From assembly GCA_005888755.1 (NCBI GenBank), contig VBBQ01000037.1, positions 1 through 11,908 on the forward strand: a stretch of 11,908 nt of DNA, given 5' to 3'. Source of the stretch: Candidatus Bathyarchaeota archaeon. Lineage in GTDB: Archaea > Thermoproteota > Bathyarchaeia > 40CM-2-53-6. A program made the position numbers and the translations under genes. Below are positions 1 to 7,043 of this stretch, piece by piece (position 1 is the stretch's first letter; every line of letters starts with the position of its first letter). The notes beneath the pieces were generated by a model. It was given only the letters and a program-made list of their open reading frames with translations. It had not been told where the DNA came from and ran no database searches.

Positions 1-748
1 CTTTTTGTCCTGCCTGGTCAGGTGTTCGTCCAAAGGCGAGGGCTGCTATGCACTCGCCATCGTTGGTCGAAAGGTCGAGTTCAGCTGTCAGCGCGATGTT
101 TCCATTCGGGGCGTTGGCATATGACCATGTCATCTTCTTGTTCGTGTTGATATCTTGCCAGCCATCGCTCACCCCTACGTACCCGCAGCTCACGCGTTTG
201 AAGGGGGTGGAGCAAGCCAGCGCTAATGATGTGTCTTCTCTCTGGGCATAGAGCATTGGTGTTCCCTTGTAGTTCCCGACCCATCCATTGTTTCCATAAC
301 CCCGGTTGCCAATGTGCGGAGAGAGAAGAGCATAGACTCCGTAATCCTCAAGTTTGCCCTTGAGAGGGTCGAAGTGGACCTTCTGAAGGAGCACGTCTCG
401 TTCTGGGTCCGTGATGACGATCTTAGTTATTCGAAATCGGCCCTTTTTGCAAGAGTTGACAAGCTTGTAGCCGGGCACTCCCTGTTCTAACGGCGAAATT
501 TTCCTGAGGGTGTCTCGTTTTTCTTCAGAGAAGTATCGGTCGCCGTCAGCCACGAGTAATTCCATGTCCCTGGTGTTCGCTTGGTCTATTCGGGGATAGT
601 AGACTTCGTTGATTATTCCATGTGATATTGTGAACCAGACTCTGCTCTGGTAACTTGCCGAGGTGCCTATGCCCTCTTTGGCGCTGGAGGTCCAACGGGG
701 CGGAATACCAGGCCAACCAGGAGCGACACTCTCGCAAGTCGGACTCAT
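1..748 (-). CDS. GH15 glucoamylase-type glycoside hydrolase, N-terminal part (cut by window edge)
   Basis: The reverse strand is open from the left edge and encodes the N-terminal beta-sandwich domain that precedes the (alpha/alpha)6 catalytic domain in archaeal and bacterial GH15 enzymes (glucoamylase/glucodextranase type). Near the N-terminus are APGWPGIPPRWTSSAKEG and VWFTISHGIINEVYYPRID. Further on come ITDPERDVLLQKV, LLSPHIGNRG and GWVGNYKGTPMLYAQR, all typical of this domain. About 249 residues are visible; the catalytic domain lies outside the window. By family knowledge, such enzymes release glucose from alpha-glucans or act on trehalose or dextran, and the substrate cannot be read here. 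An in-frame ATG at 781 would add 11 residues. I prefer the ATG at 748 because GGAG stands five bases before it, and a TATA box at 793-799 would place the transcript start near 770, downstream of the first ATG. Confidence 0.9.
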   Translation of the reverse strand, partial: MSPTCESVAPGWPGIPPRWTSSAKEGIGTSASYQSRVWFTISHGIINEVYYPRIDQANTRDMELLVADGDRYFSEEKRDTLRKISPLEQGVPGYKLVNSCKKGRFRITKIVITDPERDVLLQKVHFDPLKGKLEDYGVYALLSPHIGNRGYGNNGWVGNYKGTPMLYAQREDTSLALACSTPFKRVSCGYVGVSDGWQDINTNKKMTWSYANAPNGNIALTAELDLSTNDGECIAALAFGRTPDQAGQK

Positions 749-792
749 ATGCTCTCCAGAGCCGGTTTCATGTCCGTCCATATCATTGCTCG

Positions 793-799
793 TTTATAG
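793..799 (-). promoter_or_regulatory. TATA box of the GH15 gene
   Basis: Read on the minus strand this is CTATAAA, a good archaeal TATA box. A start about 25 bases downstream would fall near 770, giving a leader of roughly 22 bases before the ATG at 748. No clear purine-rich BRE is seen in front of it. Confidence 0.5.
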
Positions 800-1142
800 A
801 AGGTTGGGCGGCACCAATTTTGAGCAAAGCCGGCTCCGAGCTGGGCAAGTGCAAACGTTGAGCATGTATGGCCTGCCGAACTAAATCCGTCAAGATCATG
901 CTTTGTTGAGGGATCCTTTTCTCACCACCGGGGAAGAGGTTGCTTGGCGTTCCAGTAGGCTCCGTATCGAGGTCGTTCGGCCTACCCCTGGGTCCAGTCA
1001 TCCAAGAAAAAGGGGGTAGCAGTACAAAATCCATGGCGTAATGGCGAAACCCATCGGTCCAGCCACGCGTCAATTGTTGAAACACTAGACGGAGGTAACA
1101 GCATCCTATTTTTCTTGAGATCGCAGTTCCCAAGAGACCCTC
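800..1142. other. Intergenic stretch without a recognisable gene
   Basis: Between the upstream edge of the GH15 promoter and the next plus-strand start there is no reading frame with recognisable protein character. A 116-codon open frame on the minus strand (783-1133) crosses the GH15 start and promoter and has random-looking composition. A pyrimidine-rich run (ctatttttctt) stands about 30 bases before the next gene. I see no convincing TATA box for that gene. Confidence 0.5.
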
Positions 1143-1763
1143 ATGGATCAGTACCGATGTACCGCTCCTTCATGTGAATTCATAGCGAAATCAGTCAAGA
1201 TTGCCTACAGCCACAAACAACAAACGGGGCATACTCTCGAGCTGATAGGAAGCGGAGCCCAGCATAGTCCATATCCAACTGGAGCTTTTGGCCAAGCTGT
1301 GCTCACCGACAGTCCATATCAATACTTTCTTACATTCAATGATGATCACATTCTCTGGGAGAAGCAAACCTGGGATCCGAAATCTTCCAAGATTCCAGCT
1401 AGGGTCGAACACGACCAGATTTCCTATTCGAAAATCAAATCGATAACCTATGAAGAGATCGACCTCGGGCCGACGAGCCTCTTCAACCGAGAACGGAGAG
1501 TCTGGAAAGGCTGGTATATCATTCTAACCAACGGAATGAGGTTCCCAGTGACCGACGATGGAAAGGGCGGGCAAATGATTGTTAGAATCAAGGAACGGAT
1601 GAAACTCGACGATGGAAAAGGTACCGAAAAGTCGTCTTCCGGGATTCCAACACGTGAAGTAATCAAAGAGTTCAGGGAGGTCGTCTTGATCCAATGCCGA
1701 AGCTGTGGTGCTCGTTATCAACAAGGAACACTCAGATGTCTGACCTGCGGAGCTAATCTCTAA
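1143..1763 (+). CDS. Protein with N-terminal C2H2-like finger and C-terminal zinc ribbon
   Basis: A 206-residue protein that I do not recognise as a named family. Residues 6-30 form a C2H2-like finger (C6, C11, H24, H30). Residues 185-202 form a zinc ribbon, CRSC followed ten residues later by CLTC (C185, C188, C199, C202). The middle (about 58-152) is rich in predicted beta strands ending in a helix (ILWEKQTWD, SKIKSITYEEIDLG, WKGWYIILTNGMRFPV, GGQMIVRIKERMK). This pattern resembles PH- or GRAM-like domains, which is an inference only. There is no signal peptide or membrane segment, so it is probably cytoplasmic. The layout suggests nucleic-acid or protein binding rather than catalysis. The ATG at 1143 is used because the finger begins five residues after it. 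It stands alone on this strand. Confidence 0.75.
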   Translation: MDQYRCTAPSCEFIAKSVKIAYSHKQQTGHTLELIGSGAQHSPYPTGAFGQAVLTDSPYQYFLTFNDDHILWEKQTWDPKSSKIPARVEHDQISYSKIKSITYEEIDLGPTSLFNRERRVWKGWYIILTNGMRFPVTDDGKGGQMIVRIKERMKLDDGKGTEKSSSGIPTREVIKEFREVVLIQCRSCGARYQQGTLRCLTCGANL

Positions 1764-1920
1764 CTGAACAGTTTCGAATCGGGAAAATGGATTCCTTCAA
1801 TTTTCAAGTGAATCCGCGCAGCCCATCATATTGTTATAGCATCTGTACTATTCGGAGATGCCAATCGTAACAAGGGTCCGAAACCCCGATGGGTCTGACC
1901 GAAATCGAACGGGAACGAGC

Positions 1921-1938
1921 GGCCCCCTTGAGGAGGCC
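1921..1938 (+). terminator. Stem-loop followed at a distance by a T-run
   Basis: GGCC and GGCC pair, with two further C-G pairs inside, one C-A mismatch and a TTGA loop. A T5 run follows at 1963-1967. It lies about 160 bases after the stop of the zinc-finger gene, so a role as its terminator is weak. It could equally be a chance hairpin. Confidence 0.25.
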
Positions 1939-1982
1939 AGGATACGGCTGTCATTCTGGGCCTTTTTGACTCGCGGTTGAAG

Positions 1983-2180
1983 TCAGGGTTTCTTCTTGCT
2001 CCGTTTACTCGAGATCAATGTCGCCAGGAAGGCTTCTATGAACACTCCGCCCCCGACGCCCAGGATTAATTCAAGGGACGGCCGGTAGCCGTTCCAGATC
2101 GAATACACGCTGTACGCGACCGTGAGGACGATCGGGACCATGATGGCGAGAAGGAGAAGTTTAGGCTCCCTTCTATTCAT
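1983..2180 (-). CDS. Small two-helix membrane protein
   Basis: A 65-residue protein with a short basic start (MNRREPK), one hydrophobic helix at about residues 8-28 (LLLLAIMVPIVLTVAYSVYSI), a polar turn (WNGYRPS), and a second helix at about 37-56 containing GVGGGVFIEAFLATLI. It ends in a lysine-rich tail (SSKRSKKKP). The charge pattern suggests both ends face the cytoplasm. No family is recognised. It lies downstream of the aldo/keto reductase on the same strand, 170 bases away, so co-transcription is possible but not shown. The hydrophobic layout with flanking charges argues for a real gene. Confidence 0.6.
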   Translation of the reverse strand: MNRREPKLLLLAIMVPIVLTVAYSVYSIWNGYRPSLELILGVGGGVFIEAFLATLISSKRSKKKP

Positions 2181-2270
2181 GGCCTTGATGATTCTAGATG
2201 GACTGTCCTATTGAACATGATCTAACGGCTTCAACTTAACGCTCAAAGTGCGCGATTCCGCCTTCTGATT

Positions 2271-2288
2271 TGAACCGGTTCTGGTTCA
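2271..2288. promoter_or_regulatory. Palindrome GAACCGGTTC with a further GGTTC half-site
   Basis: The perfect 10-base palindrome GAACCGGTTC (2272-2281) is followed at once by GGTTCA (2283-2288), so TGAACC and GGTTCA also form an outer inverted repeat. It lies about 90 bases before the start of the small membrane protein gene. It could be an operator for that gene or chance; no regulator is linked to it here. Confidence 0.25.
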
Positions 2289-2350
2289 CACCACACCCCC
2301 ACCGGTCCCGCTTGTTTACCCGATGAGATCGTAGACCGGACCCTTCTCTC

Positions 2351-3328
2351 TTATTCATGGCTTGGTTGAGGTTTGTTTCCCAGAATAACTTCAACTTGCT
2401 CTAGAACATCTGAATCAAGTTTTGGTGCGACTTCTAGTGCCTTCATGTTTTCACTAACTTGTTCCAACCGGCTTGCGCCAGTAATGACCGTACTCACGTT
2501 TGGATTCTTCAGACACCAAGCAAGCGCTAACTGAGCTAAGGTACACCCGAGGTCTCGGGCAACTGGTTCAAGTTGCTTGGCCTTTTCCACGTTTTCCGGC
2601 GTGATGACATTTTTCTTTAGCCACTCGTATCCTGGCAACGTCGCACGGGAACCTGAGGGAATGCCTTTGGCATATTTCCCGCTCAATAGCCCGGAAGCAA
2701 GCGGACTCCATATCGTCGTTCCTAATCCGATTTCTCGATACAAGGGGAGATACTCTTCCTCCACGCGTTCACGGTGGAGCATGTTGTACTGTGGTTGTTC
2801 CATTTGAGGAGGAGTCAGACCGTATTCCATGGCAAGCCCGTGCGCTCGCATAATGTCCGCAGCACTCCATTCCGAGGTGCCCCAGTAGAGTATCTCTCCC
2901 TGATGAACCAGATCATCCATAGCACGAACAGTTTCTTCAATAGGAGTGTTCGGGTCCGGTCGATGACAGAAGAAAAGGTCTAGATAATCCAACTGTAATC
3001 TTTTGAGGGATTTGCGGCAGGCCTCGAAGATATGTTTACGAGACAAGCCCTTGTCGTTGGGTCCGTCGCCTCCCCAGAAGACTTTGCTCGAGACAACAAT
3101 GCTCTCCCGAGCCCATCCCAATTTCTTGAAAATATTCCCCATTACAACCTCAGCCTTCCCTTCAGCGTAGGCCTCCGCACTGTCGAAGAAATTGACACCC
3201 ATATCATATGCGATAGACATGCACTTGACTGCGACTTCTTCGCCGACCTGTCCACCGTAGGTCACCCAGGAACCGAGGGATAGTTCGCTTAGTTTGAGCC
3301 CTGCCGCACCAAGTTTACGATAATTCAC
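2351..3328 (-). CDS. Aldo/keto reductase, Kv-beta-subunit-like type
   Basis: A complete 325-residue NAD(P)H-dependent oxidoreductase of the aldo/keto reductase fold, a cytoplasmic (beta/alpha)8 barrel that reduces aldehydes or ketones. The start [19 protein letters not shown] is typical. The catalytic tetrad is D49, Y54, K82 and H122 (in [15 protein letters not shown] and FFCHRPD). [22 protein letters not shown] and the C-terminal [19 protein letters not shown], which binds the cofactor phosphate, are all present. The sequence resembles the potassium-channel beta subunit and YghZ branch, so a true substrate cannot be named. It starts with GTG at 3328. A TATA-like TATTAA on the minus strand at 3366-3371 would give a leader of about 14 bases. 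Nothing in the reading frame looks damaged. Confidence 0.93.
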   Translation of the reverse strand: MNYRKLGAAGLKLSELSLGSWVTYGGQVGEEVAVKCMSIAYDMGVNFFDSAEAYAEGKAEVVMGNIFKKLGWARESIVVSSKVFWGGDGPNDKGLSRKHIFEACRKSLKRLQLDYLDLFFCHRPDPNTPIEETVRAMDDLVHQGEILYWGTSEWSAADIMRAHGLAMEYGLTPPQMEQPQYNMLHRERVEEEYLPLYREIGLGTTIWSPLASGLLSGKYAKGIPSGSRATLPGYEWLKKNVITPENVEKAKQLEPVARDLGCTLAQLALAWCLKNPNVSTVITGASRLEQVSENMKALEVAPKLDSDVLEQVEVILGNKPQPSHE

Positions 3329-3364
3329 GTGCCGACACCAATCGACGAATTCGGCGATCGCCCA

Positions 3365-3372
3365 TTAATATG
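3365..3372 (-). promoter_or_regulatory. TATA-like promoter element of the aldo/keto reductase gene
   Basis: On the minus strand the bases read CATATTAA. The distance to the GTG at 3328 fits a transcript start near 3342. The element lies between the reductase and the left limit of the TnpB remnant, so the insertion appears to have left this promoter in place. Confidence 0.4.
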
Positions 3373-3386
3373 CTCGTCCGACGCGA

Positions 3387-4298
3387 TTGGGCTCCTTGTT
3401 CACTGCCCTAAGGGTAGAGGTCGATCTGCTATCTGGCTGTCGGCCAGTCAAACCACGAGAGTACCTGTATCTCAGACTGAACAGACATACACTTCGCGTC
3501 CTTTCAGGGCATAACGTTCACTCGGTCACGCTGACATCGGAGTCGCTGTGCATAAGTTATTCCAAGGAGACAGTCGAGATCAGGCCTCAGGGATATATTG
3601 GGGTAGATCGTAATCTAGACAACGTTACAGTCGCATCAACAGACCATACTGTTCGAGCATTCGACCTGTCAAAGGTCACCAATATCAAGTCTACGTATCG
3701 TCTTGTCAAGAGTCATTTCAAGAGAAACGATACCAGAATGGCAAGACAGGTCTTCGCCAAGTATCGTCAGAGGCACCAGAACCGAGTGCAACCACTGTTT
3801 CACATTGTCACCAAGAGAATAGTTGACGAGGCCAAGACAAGACGGTATGGAATAGTCCTGGAGAGATTGACTGGCATAAGGAGGCTCTATCGCAAAGGCA
3901 ATTCCCAAAGCAGAAACTATCGGGCGAGGATGAACAGTTGGAGCTATGGAGAGCTGCAACGACAGATAGAGTACAAGGCGCGATGGGAAGGATTGAAGGT
4001 AATCTACGTTCCTGCCTGGAACACGTCTAAACAGTGCTCAATATGCGGGTACAAGACCCTAGAGAGCACCCAACGAAGACCATGGTGTCCACAATGTGGA
4101 ACCATACTAGACAGGGACGAGAACGCGGCCAGGAACCTGGCTGCGGGAGGGCTGAGGTTCAGCCCCAGCGGGCCTCCAGGCGAAGCAATGGTAGAGGAAC
4201 GGGAAACCGGAGAACGCGACCCCAATCCCCAAAGTCGATGGAGGCAAGTCAAGTCGGCAAACGCAGGACAAAACCGACAAAGACTTAACAGAACCTGA
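3387..4298 (+). CDS. tnpB: TnpB (IS605/IS1341 family), 5'-truncated with a C-terminal frameshift
   Basis: RNA-guided nuclease family encoded by IS200/IS605 elements; no Y1 transposase gene (tnpA) is nearby. The RuvC-like core is present: D74 in GVDRNLDNV, E159 in VLERLTGIRR, and the DRDENAARN motif (D242, D244). A zinc ribbon lies between the last two (C217, C220, C234, C237). Only 73 residues precede the first RuvC aspartate, against about 169 in the related copy near 10.2 kb, so roughly the first 100 residues (helical and wedge regions) are missing. The start is a TTG and a stop lies in frame at 3366. From about 4190 onward the ancestral frame continues one frame over, as VDGGK and finally LTEPEPLIK with its stop at 4312-4314. 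The last 30 or so residues of the present frame are therefore out-of-frame sequence. Probably inactive. Confidence 0.85.
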   Translation: MGSLFTALRVEVDLLSGCRPVKPREYLYLRLNRHTLRVLSGHNVHSVTLTSESLCISYSKETVEIRPQGYIGVDRNLDNVTVASTDHTVRAFDLSKVTNIKSTYRLVKSHFKRNDTRMARQVFAKYRQRHQNRVQPLFHIVTKRIVDEAKTRRYGIVLERLTGIRRLYRKGNSQSRNYRARMNSWSYGELQRQIEYKARWEGLKVIYVPAWNTSKQCSICGYKTLESTQRRPWCPQCGTILDRDENAARNLAAGGLRFSPSGPPGEAMVEERETGERDPNPQSRWRQVKSANAGQNRQRLNRT

Positions 4299-4321
4299 AC
4301 CACTCATCAAATAGCCAGCTT

Positions 4322-5941
4322 TTGACCCTTGAACCTCCTGTGATTATCGGAAGGGGAACTTGGCTCGACAAGATCGCGGCCGATATTGTCGTCCGGGAAA
4401 AAACCCTCGGGCGAGTAGGAAAATCTTTGCGGGTGGAGAGCGGGCTTGGTGCATCTGGTATTCCTCACATTGGGAGCTTTGGGGATGCCGCGAGAGCTCA
4501 CGGGGTCAGAATGGCGCTGGAGAACATAGGCGTCAAGACGGAACTAATTGCTTTCTCGGATGATATGGATGGTTTGAGAAGAGTACCCGCAGGATTCCCG
4601 AAGACGCTGTCAAAGTACCTCGGGTTCCCAGTGTCAAGCATCCCAGACCCGTTCGGTTGTCATGAGAGTTATGGACAACACATGGGTTCGTTGCTTCTCG
4701 ATTCTCTAGACAAGACAGGAATAGCATACCGCGCTGTTTCAGGGACCCGAGCCTACAAGGAGGGTTTGTTCAATGAGCAAATCGACAAGATTCTTCGCAA
4801 CGCCACAAAGGTTGGTTTGATCATCAAAGAGACCCTCGGCCAAGAGAAATACACTGAGACTCTACCCTACTTTCCTATCTGCAAGAATTGTGGCCGAATA
4901 TACACGACCAAAGCACTCGAGTACATTCCTGAGCGTCACGTTGTGACGTACGTGTGCGAGGACGTGCAACTTAGAGTGGAGACGCTCAAGGGTTGCGGGC
5001 ACAAGGGCGAAGTTGATGTTAGAAGGGGAGAGGGAAAGCTCAGCTGGAAGGTAGAATTCGCGGCTAGATGGTCAGCCCTCAAGATCAACTATGAAGCCTA
5101 TGGAAAAGACCTGACCGAGTCGGTAAGAGCAAACGATCGAGTAATGGAGGAAGTCCTAGGCGAGGCGCCTCCCTTTCACACGCGGTACGAGCATTTCATC
5201 GACAAGACAGGCTCGAAGATCTCGAAATCGGTCGGAAATGTCATAGCTCCTCAGCTATGGCTGAAGTATGGCCCTCCGCAATCCCTGCTTCTTCTGATGT
5301 TCAAGAGGAGCGTTGGCTCCAGAGCAGTCTGGGTCAAGGACATACCCACTTATGTTGGCGAGTTGGATGAGCTGGAGGACATCTACTTCGGCCGCAAACA
5401 GGTCAAAGACCAGAAAGAGCTTGCGAAGCTCAGAGGACTCTACGAATACTGCTGGAACATGAAACCGCCCTCAGCACCTTCTGTCCATATTCCGCATAAC
5501 CTACTGGTCTACCTTGTCAAAGTCGCCCCCAAAGGCAAAGAGAACGATTTCGTTCGAGAGAAACTCGCCAGCTACGGATACAAGGTAAGCACTACAGACC
5601 CTGACTTCTTAGCGAGATTGGAAAGAGCGCTGAACTGGGCACGAGACATCGACACTATCTCGACTAGAGAGGTTAGTATCGAGGGTAAGGAGAGAGACGC
5701 TGTGCTCGAATTGGCTGGAGTCATTAATGCGAGCAATGATGAGGCTTATCTGCAAAACGTCGTCTTCACCATCGCGAAGAAACATGGCCTTCAGCCAGGC
5801 AGTTTCTTCAAGACTCTATACCGGATACTCATCGGAGCCGATTCCGGTCCCAGACTAGGACCCTACATCCTCGCGATGGGTAGGGAAAATGTATCTTCTG
5901 CTCTGGTCGCCGCCGGACGATCTTCAAAAGGACAAGAGTAA
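4322..5941 (+). CDS. lysS: Lysyl-tRNA synthetase, class I
   Basis: Attaches lysine to tRNA-Lys in the cytoplasm, using ATP. The 539-residue length and sequence match the class I (archaeal LysK-type) enzyme rather than the common class II form. Residues 13-27 (TWLDKIAADIVVREK) begin the catalytic domain. The HIGH-type motif is HIGS at 49-52 within SGIPHIGSFGD. DPFGCHESYGQHMG lies at about 109-122. Cysteine pairs (C187, C190, C212, C225 with H227) look like a metal site. The KMSKS-type motif is KISKS at 299-303. A helical anticodon-binding region fills the C-terminal 200 residues. No ATG is available near the start: TTG at 4322 is taken, with GTG at 4340 as alternative. The ancestral TnpB stop is only seven bases upstream, and no clear TATA box is visible. 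The acetyltransferase gene follows, overlapping the end or starting one base after the stop. Confidence 0.95.
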   Translation: MTLEPPVIIGRGTWLDKIAADIVVREKTLGRVGKSLRVESGLGASGIPHIGSFGDAARAHGVRMALENIGVKTELIAFSDDMDGLRRVPAGFPKTLSKYLGFPVSSIPDPFGCHESYGQHMGSLLLDSLDKTGIAYRAVSGTRAYKEGLFNEQIDKILRNATKVGLIIKETLGQEKYTETLPYFPICKNCGRIYTTKALEYIPERHVVTYVCEDVQLRVETLKGCGHKGEVDVRRGEGKLSWKVEFAARWSALKINYEAYGKDLTESVRANDRVMEEVLGEAPPFHTRYEHFIDKTGSKISKSVGNVIAPQLWLKYGPPQSLLLLMFKRSVGSRAVWVKDIPTYVGELDELEDIYFGRKQVKDQKELAKLRGLYEYCWNMKPPSAPSVHIPHNLLVYLVKVAPKGKENDFVREKLASYGYKVSTTDPDFLARLERALNWARDIDTISTREVSIEGKERDAVLELAGVINASNDEAYLQNVVFTIAKKHGLQPGSFFKTLYRILIGADSGPRLGPYILAMGRENVSSALVAAGRSSKGQE

Positions 5942-5942
5942 G

Positions 5943-6365
5943 TTGCAAACAGTCCAGGAAGTCAGCATCCGACCAGTAAGGCAGGACGACATTGATCAGA
6001 TCTCCCTACTAGAGCAGGCGAGCTTCGACGACCCCTATCCATCCTACTTTCTATCCGAACTCGCCCGAGACAACCCGGACACATTTCTCGTCCTCACTTT
6101 GAACAACGAGATCGTAGCCTATGGGGTCGTTGATCACTGGGAAGACCATGATCACTTGATCTCGATCGCGGCGGAACTTGAAAAAGGGATCTCGAAAGAA
6201 AGGCCGTTGAAACTAGAGGTACGCCAGAGCAACTTGGCTGCTCTTCAGCTCTATTCGAAAAGAGGGTTCACCAGAACCGGGGTGGCAGAAGGATACTATG
6301 GCGATGGCGAGGATGCAATTATAATGGAGAAGAGGCTGGTCAAAGAAGCATTGATAGAGAGTTAG
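5943..6365 (+). CDS. GNAT acetyltransferase, RimI-like, lacking the acetyl-CoA motif
   Basis: The N-terminal VSIRPVRQDDIDQISLLEQASF and the C-terminal LEVRQSNLAALQLYSKRGF and YYGDGEDAIIMEK are typical of RimI/NAT-like enzymes that acetylate protein N-termini. Between them the strand ending LISIA should continue into the pyrophosphate-binding loop (V.P.YRRRGIG..LL in the family). Instead it joins directly to AELEKGISKERPLK. About 20 residues, including the R/Q-x-x-G-x-G/A loop, are missing while the frame is kept. The protein is therefore unlikely to bind acetyl-CoA in the usual way. An ATG at 5889 overlapping lysS is also in frame. I prefer TTG at 5943, one base after the lysS stop, because homology begins about seven residues later. 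Likely co-transcribed with lysS. Confidence 0.8.
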   Translation: MQTVQEVSIRPVRQDDIDQISLLEQASFDDPYPSYFLSELARDNPDTFLVLTLNNEIVAYGVVDHWEDHDHLISIAAELEKGISKERPLKLEVRQSNLAALQLYSKRGFTRTGVAEGYYGDGEDAIIMEKRLVKEALIES

Positions 6366-6383
6366 ACGTCTCGAGGCCGAACG

Positions 6384-6671
6384 TCATTTGCGTTTTTGTC
6401 TAAATGCGGCCTGAATCTCCCCTGGATTCTGTCCAGGATTCCTTGAGAGCATTTGTCGCTCTACCCATTCTGGAATTATTACCGCTCTGAGTAGAGTCTG
6501 AACTCGTATCCCTTTTTCCCTTGAAATCCTTCCTAATTCGTCGAACATCTCGTCGCCGATAGTCTGCATGAATTTGTGATTAGAATCGAACCCGGTCGGG
6601 CCTGGCTTTCTCCCTCGAATCCTGTCAGTCTTCTTGTAACTAGATTCTAATGACTCCGCATTCATACTCAT
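6384..6671 (-). CDS. Small protein with ribbon-helix-helix-like core
   Basis: A 95-residue basic protein. Residues about 35-72 (from FMQTIGDEMFDELGRISREK through VQTLLRAVIIPEWVERQ) show a short strand, a helix, a turn and a second helix, as in Arc/MetJ-type DNA-binding proteins. The family match is by pattern only. The flanks are polar: an N-terminal RGRKPGP segment and a C-terminal NPGQNPGEIQAAFRQKRK tail. If it is a regulator, its target is not evident. It is convergent with the acetyltransferase gene, with an 18-base gap. The ATG at 6671 is followed by another ATG two codons later. A TTAAATT element about 33 bases upstream could be its TATA box. Confidence 0.65.
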   Translation of the reverse strand: MSMNAESLESSYKKTDRIRGRKPGPTGFDSNHKFMQTIGDEMFDELGRISREKGIRVQTLLRAVIIPEWVERQMLSRNPGQNPGEIQAAFRQKRK

Positions 6672-6702
6672 TAACTATGAGTAGTGCTCTCAATCCGGTG
6701 CG

Positions 6703-6709
6703 AATTTAA
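6703..6709 (-). promoter_or_regulatory. Possible TATA box of the ribbon-helix-helix-like gene
   Basis: On the minus strand the bases read AAATTCG preceded by TTA. The spacing would put the transcript start near 6680, just before the ATG at 6671, giving a very short leader. Confidence 0.3.
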
Positions 6710-6730
6710 CAGTTTACCATGGAATTCCAC

Positions 6731-6736
6731 AAAAAA
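6731..6736 (-). terminator. T6 run after the small basic protein gene
   Basis: On the minus strand a TTTTTT run begins 14 bases after the TAG stop of the gene ending at 6750. Archaeal transcription often ends at such T-runs without a hairpin. None of the bases before it form a strong stem. Confidence 0.4.
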
Positions 6737-6749
6737 TTCGAGAACCCAC

Positions 6750-7016
6750 CTATGATCCACCGTTCTGAGCGCTCTTGACCTCAGGCGGAACGTTTTGCTG
6801 GCTGTTTTCCACAACCGGCCTCTTGGGCTGAGGAGCTCGTTGCGGGCGAGCTTTGTGCAGCTGCTGATCGTGGAGGGTAACCCTGGTCGCCTTGATCAAG
6901 CCGAGCCTCTGAAGAGTATCATCCAGCATCCCAAGTTGCTCAATCGTCAAATCTCGATTGACCTCGATCACGATTCTTCTCACACCGACTCGTGTCGTCA
7001 CAGGGATTTTGGTCAT
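6750..7016 (-). CDS. Small basic protein of unknown function
   Basis: From the ATG at 7016 the product has 88 residues. An earlier in-frame ATG at 7043 would add nine residues. The first 50 residues look folded: two strands (KIPVTTRVGVRRIVIEVN), a helix (IEQLGMLDDTLQRLG), then a strand (KATRVTLHD). The rest is a low-complexity tail rich in P, Q, R and N (KARPQRAPQPKRPVVENSQQN), probably disordered. No family is recognised. The alternating hydrophobic pattern argues that this is the coding frame here, rather than the overlapping open frames at 6795-7166 (+) and 6940-7263 (-). GAGGG lies about ten bases before the chosen ATG, and a TTAT-like element near 7066-7072 could be the promoter. Confidence 0.6.
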   Translation of the reverse strand: MTKIPVTTRVGVRRIVIEVNRDLTIEQLGMLDDTLQRLGLIKATRVTLHDQQLHKARPQRAPQPKRPVVENSQQNVPPEVKSAQNGGS

Positions 7017-7043
7017 AGTTGCGTACCCTCTCTCGTTTCGCAT

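Noticed and set aside
783-1133. 116-codon open frame on the minus strand
   Set aside because: It overlaps the GH15 promoter and start, its composition looks random, and no conserved pattern is visible.
4004-4303. Open frames on the minus strand across the TnpB 3' end
   Set aside because: They are shadows of the zinc ribbon and RuvC region and show no family motifs.
6580-6612. Bases resembling a tRNA T arm (gaatcgaacccgg)
   Set aside because: They lie inside a protein-coding frame and no acceptor or anticodon arm can be built around them.
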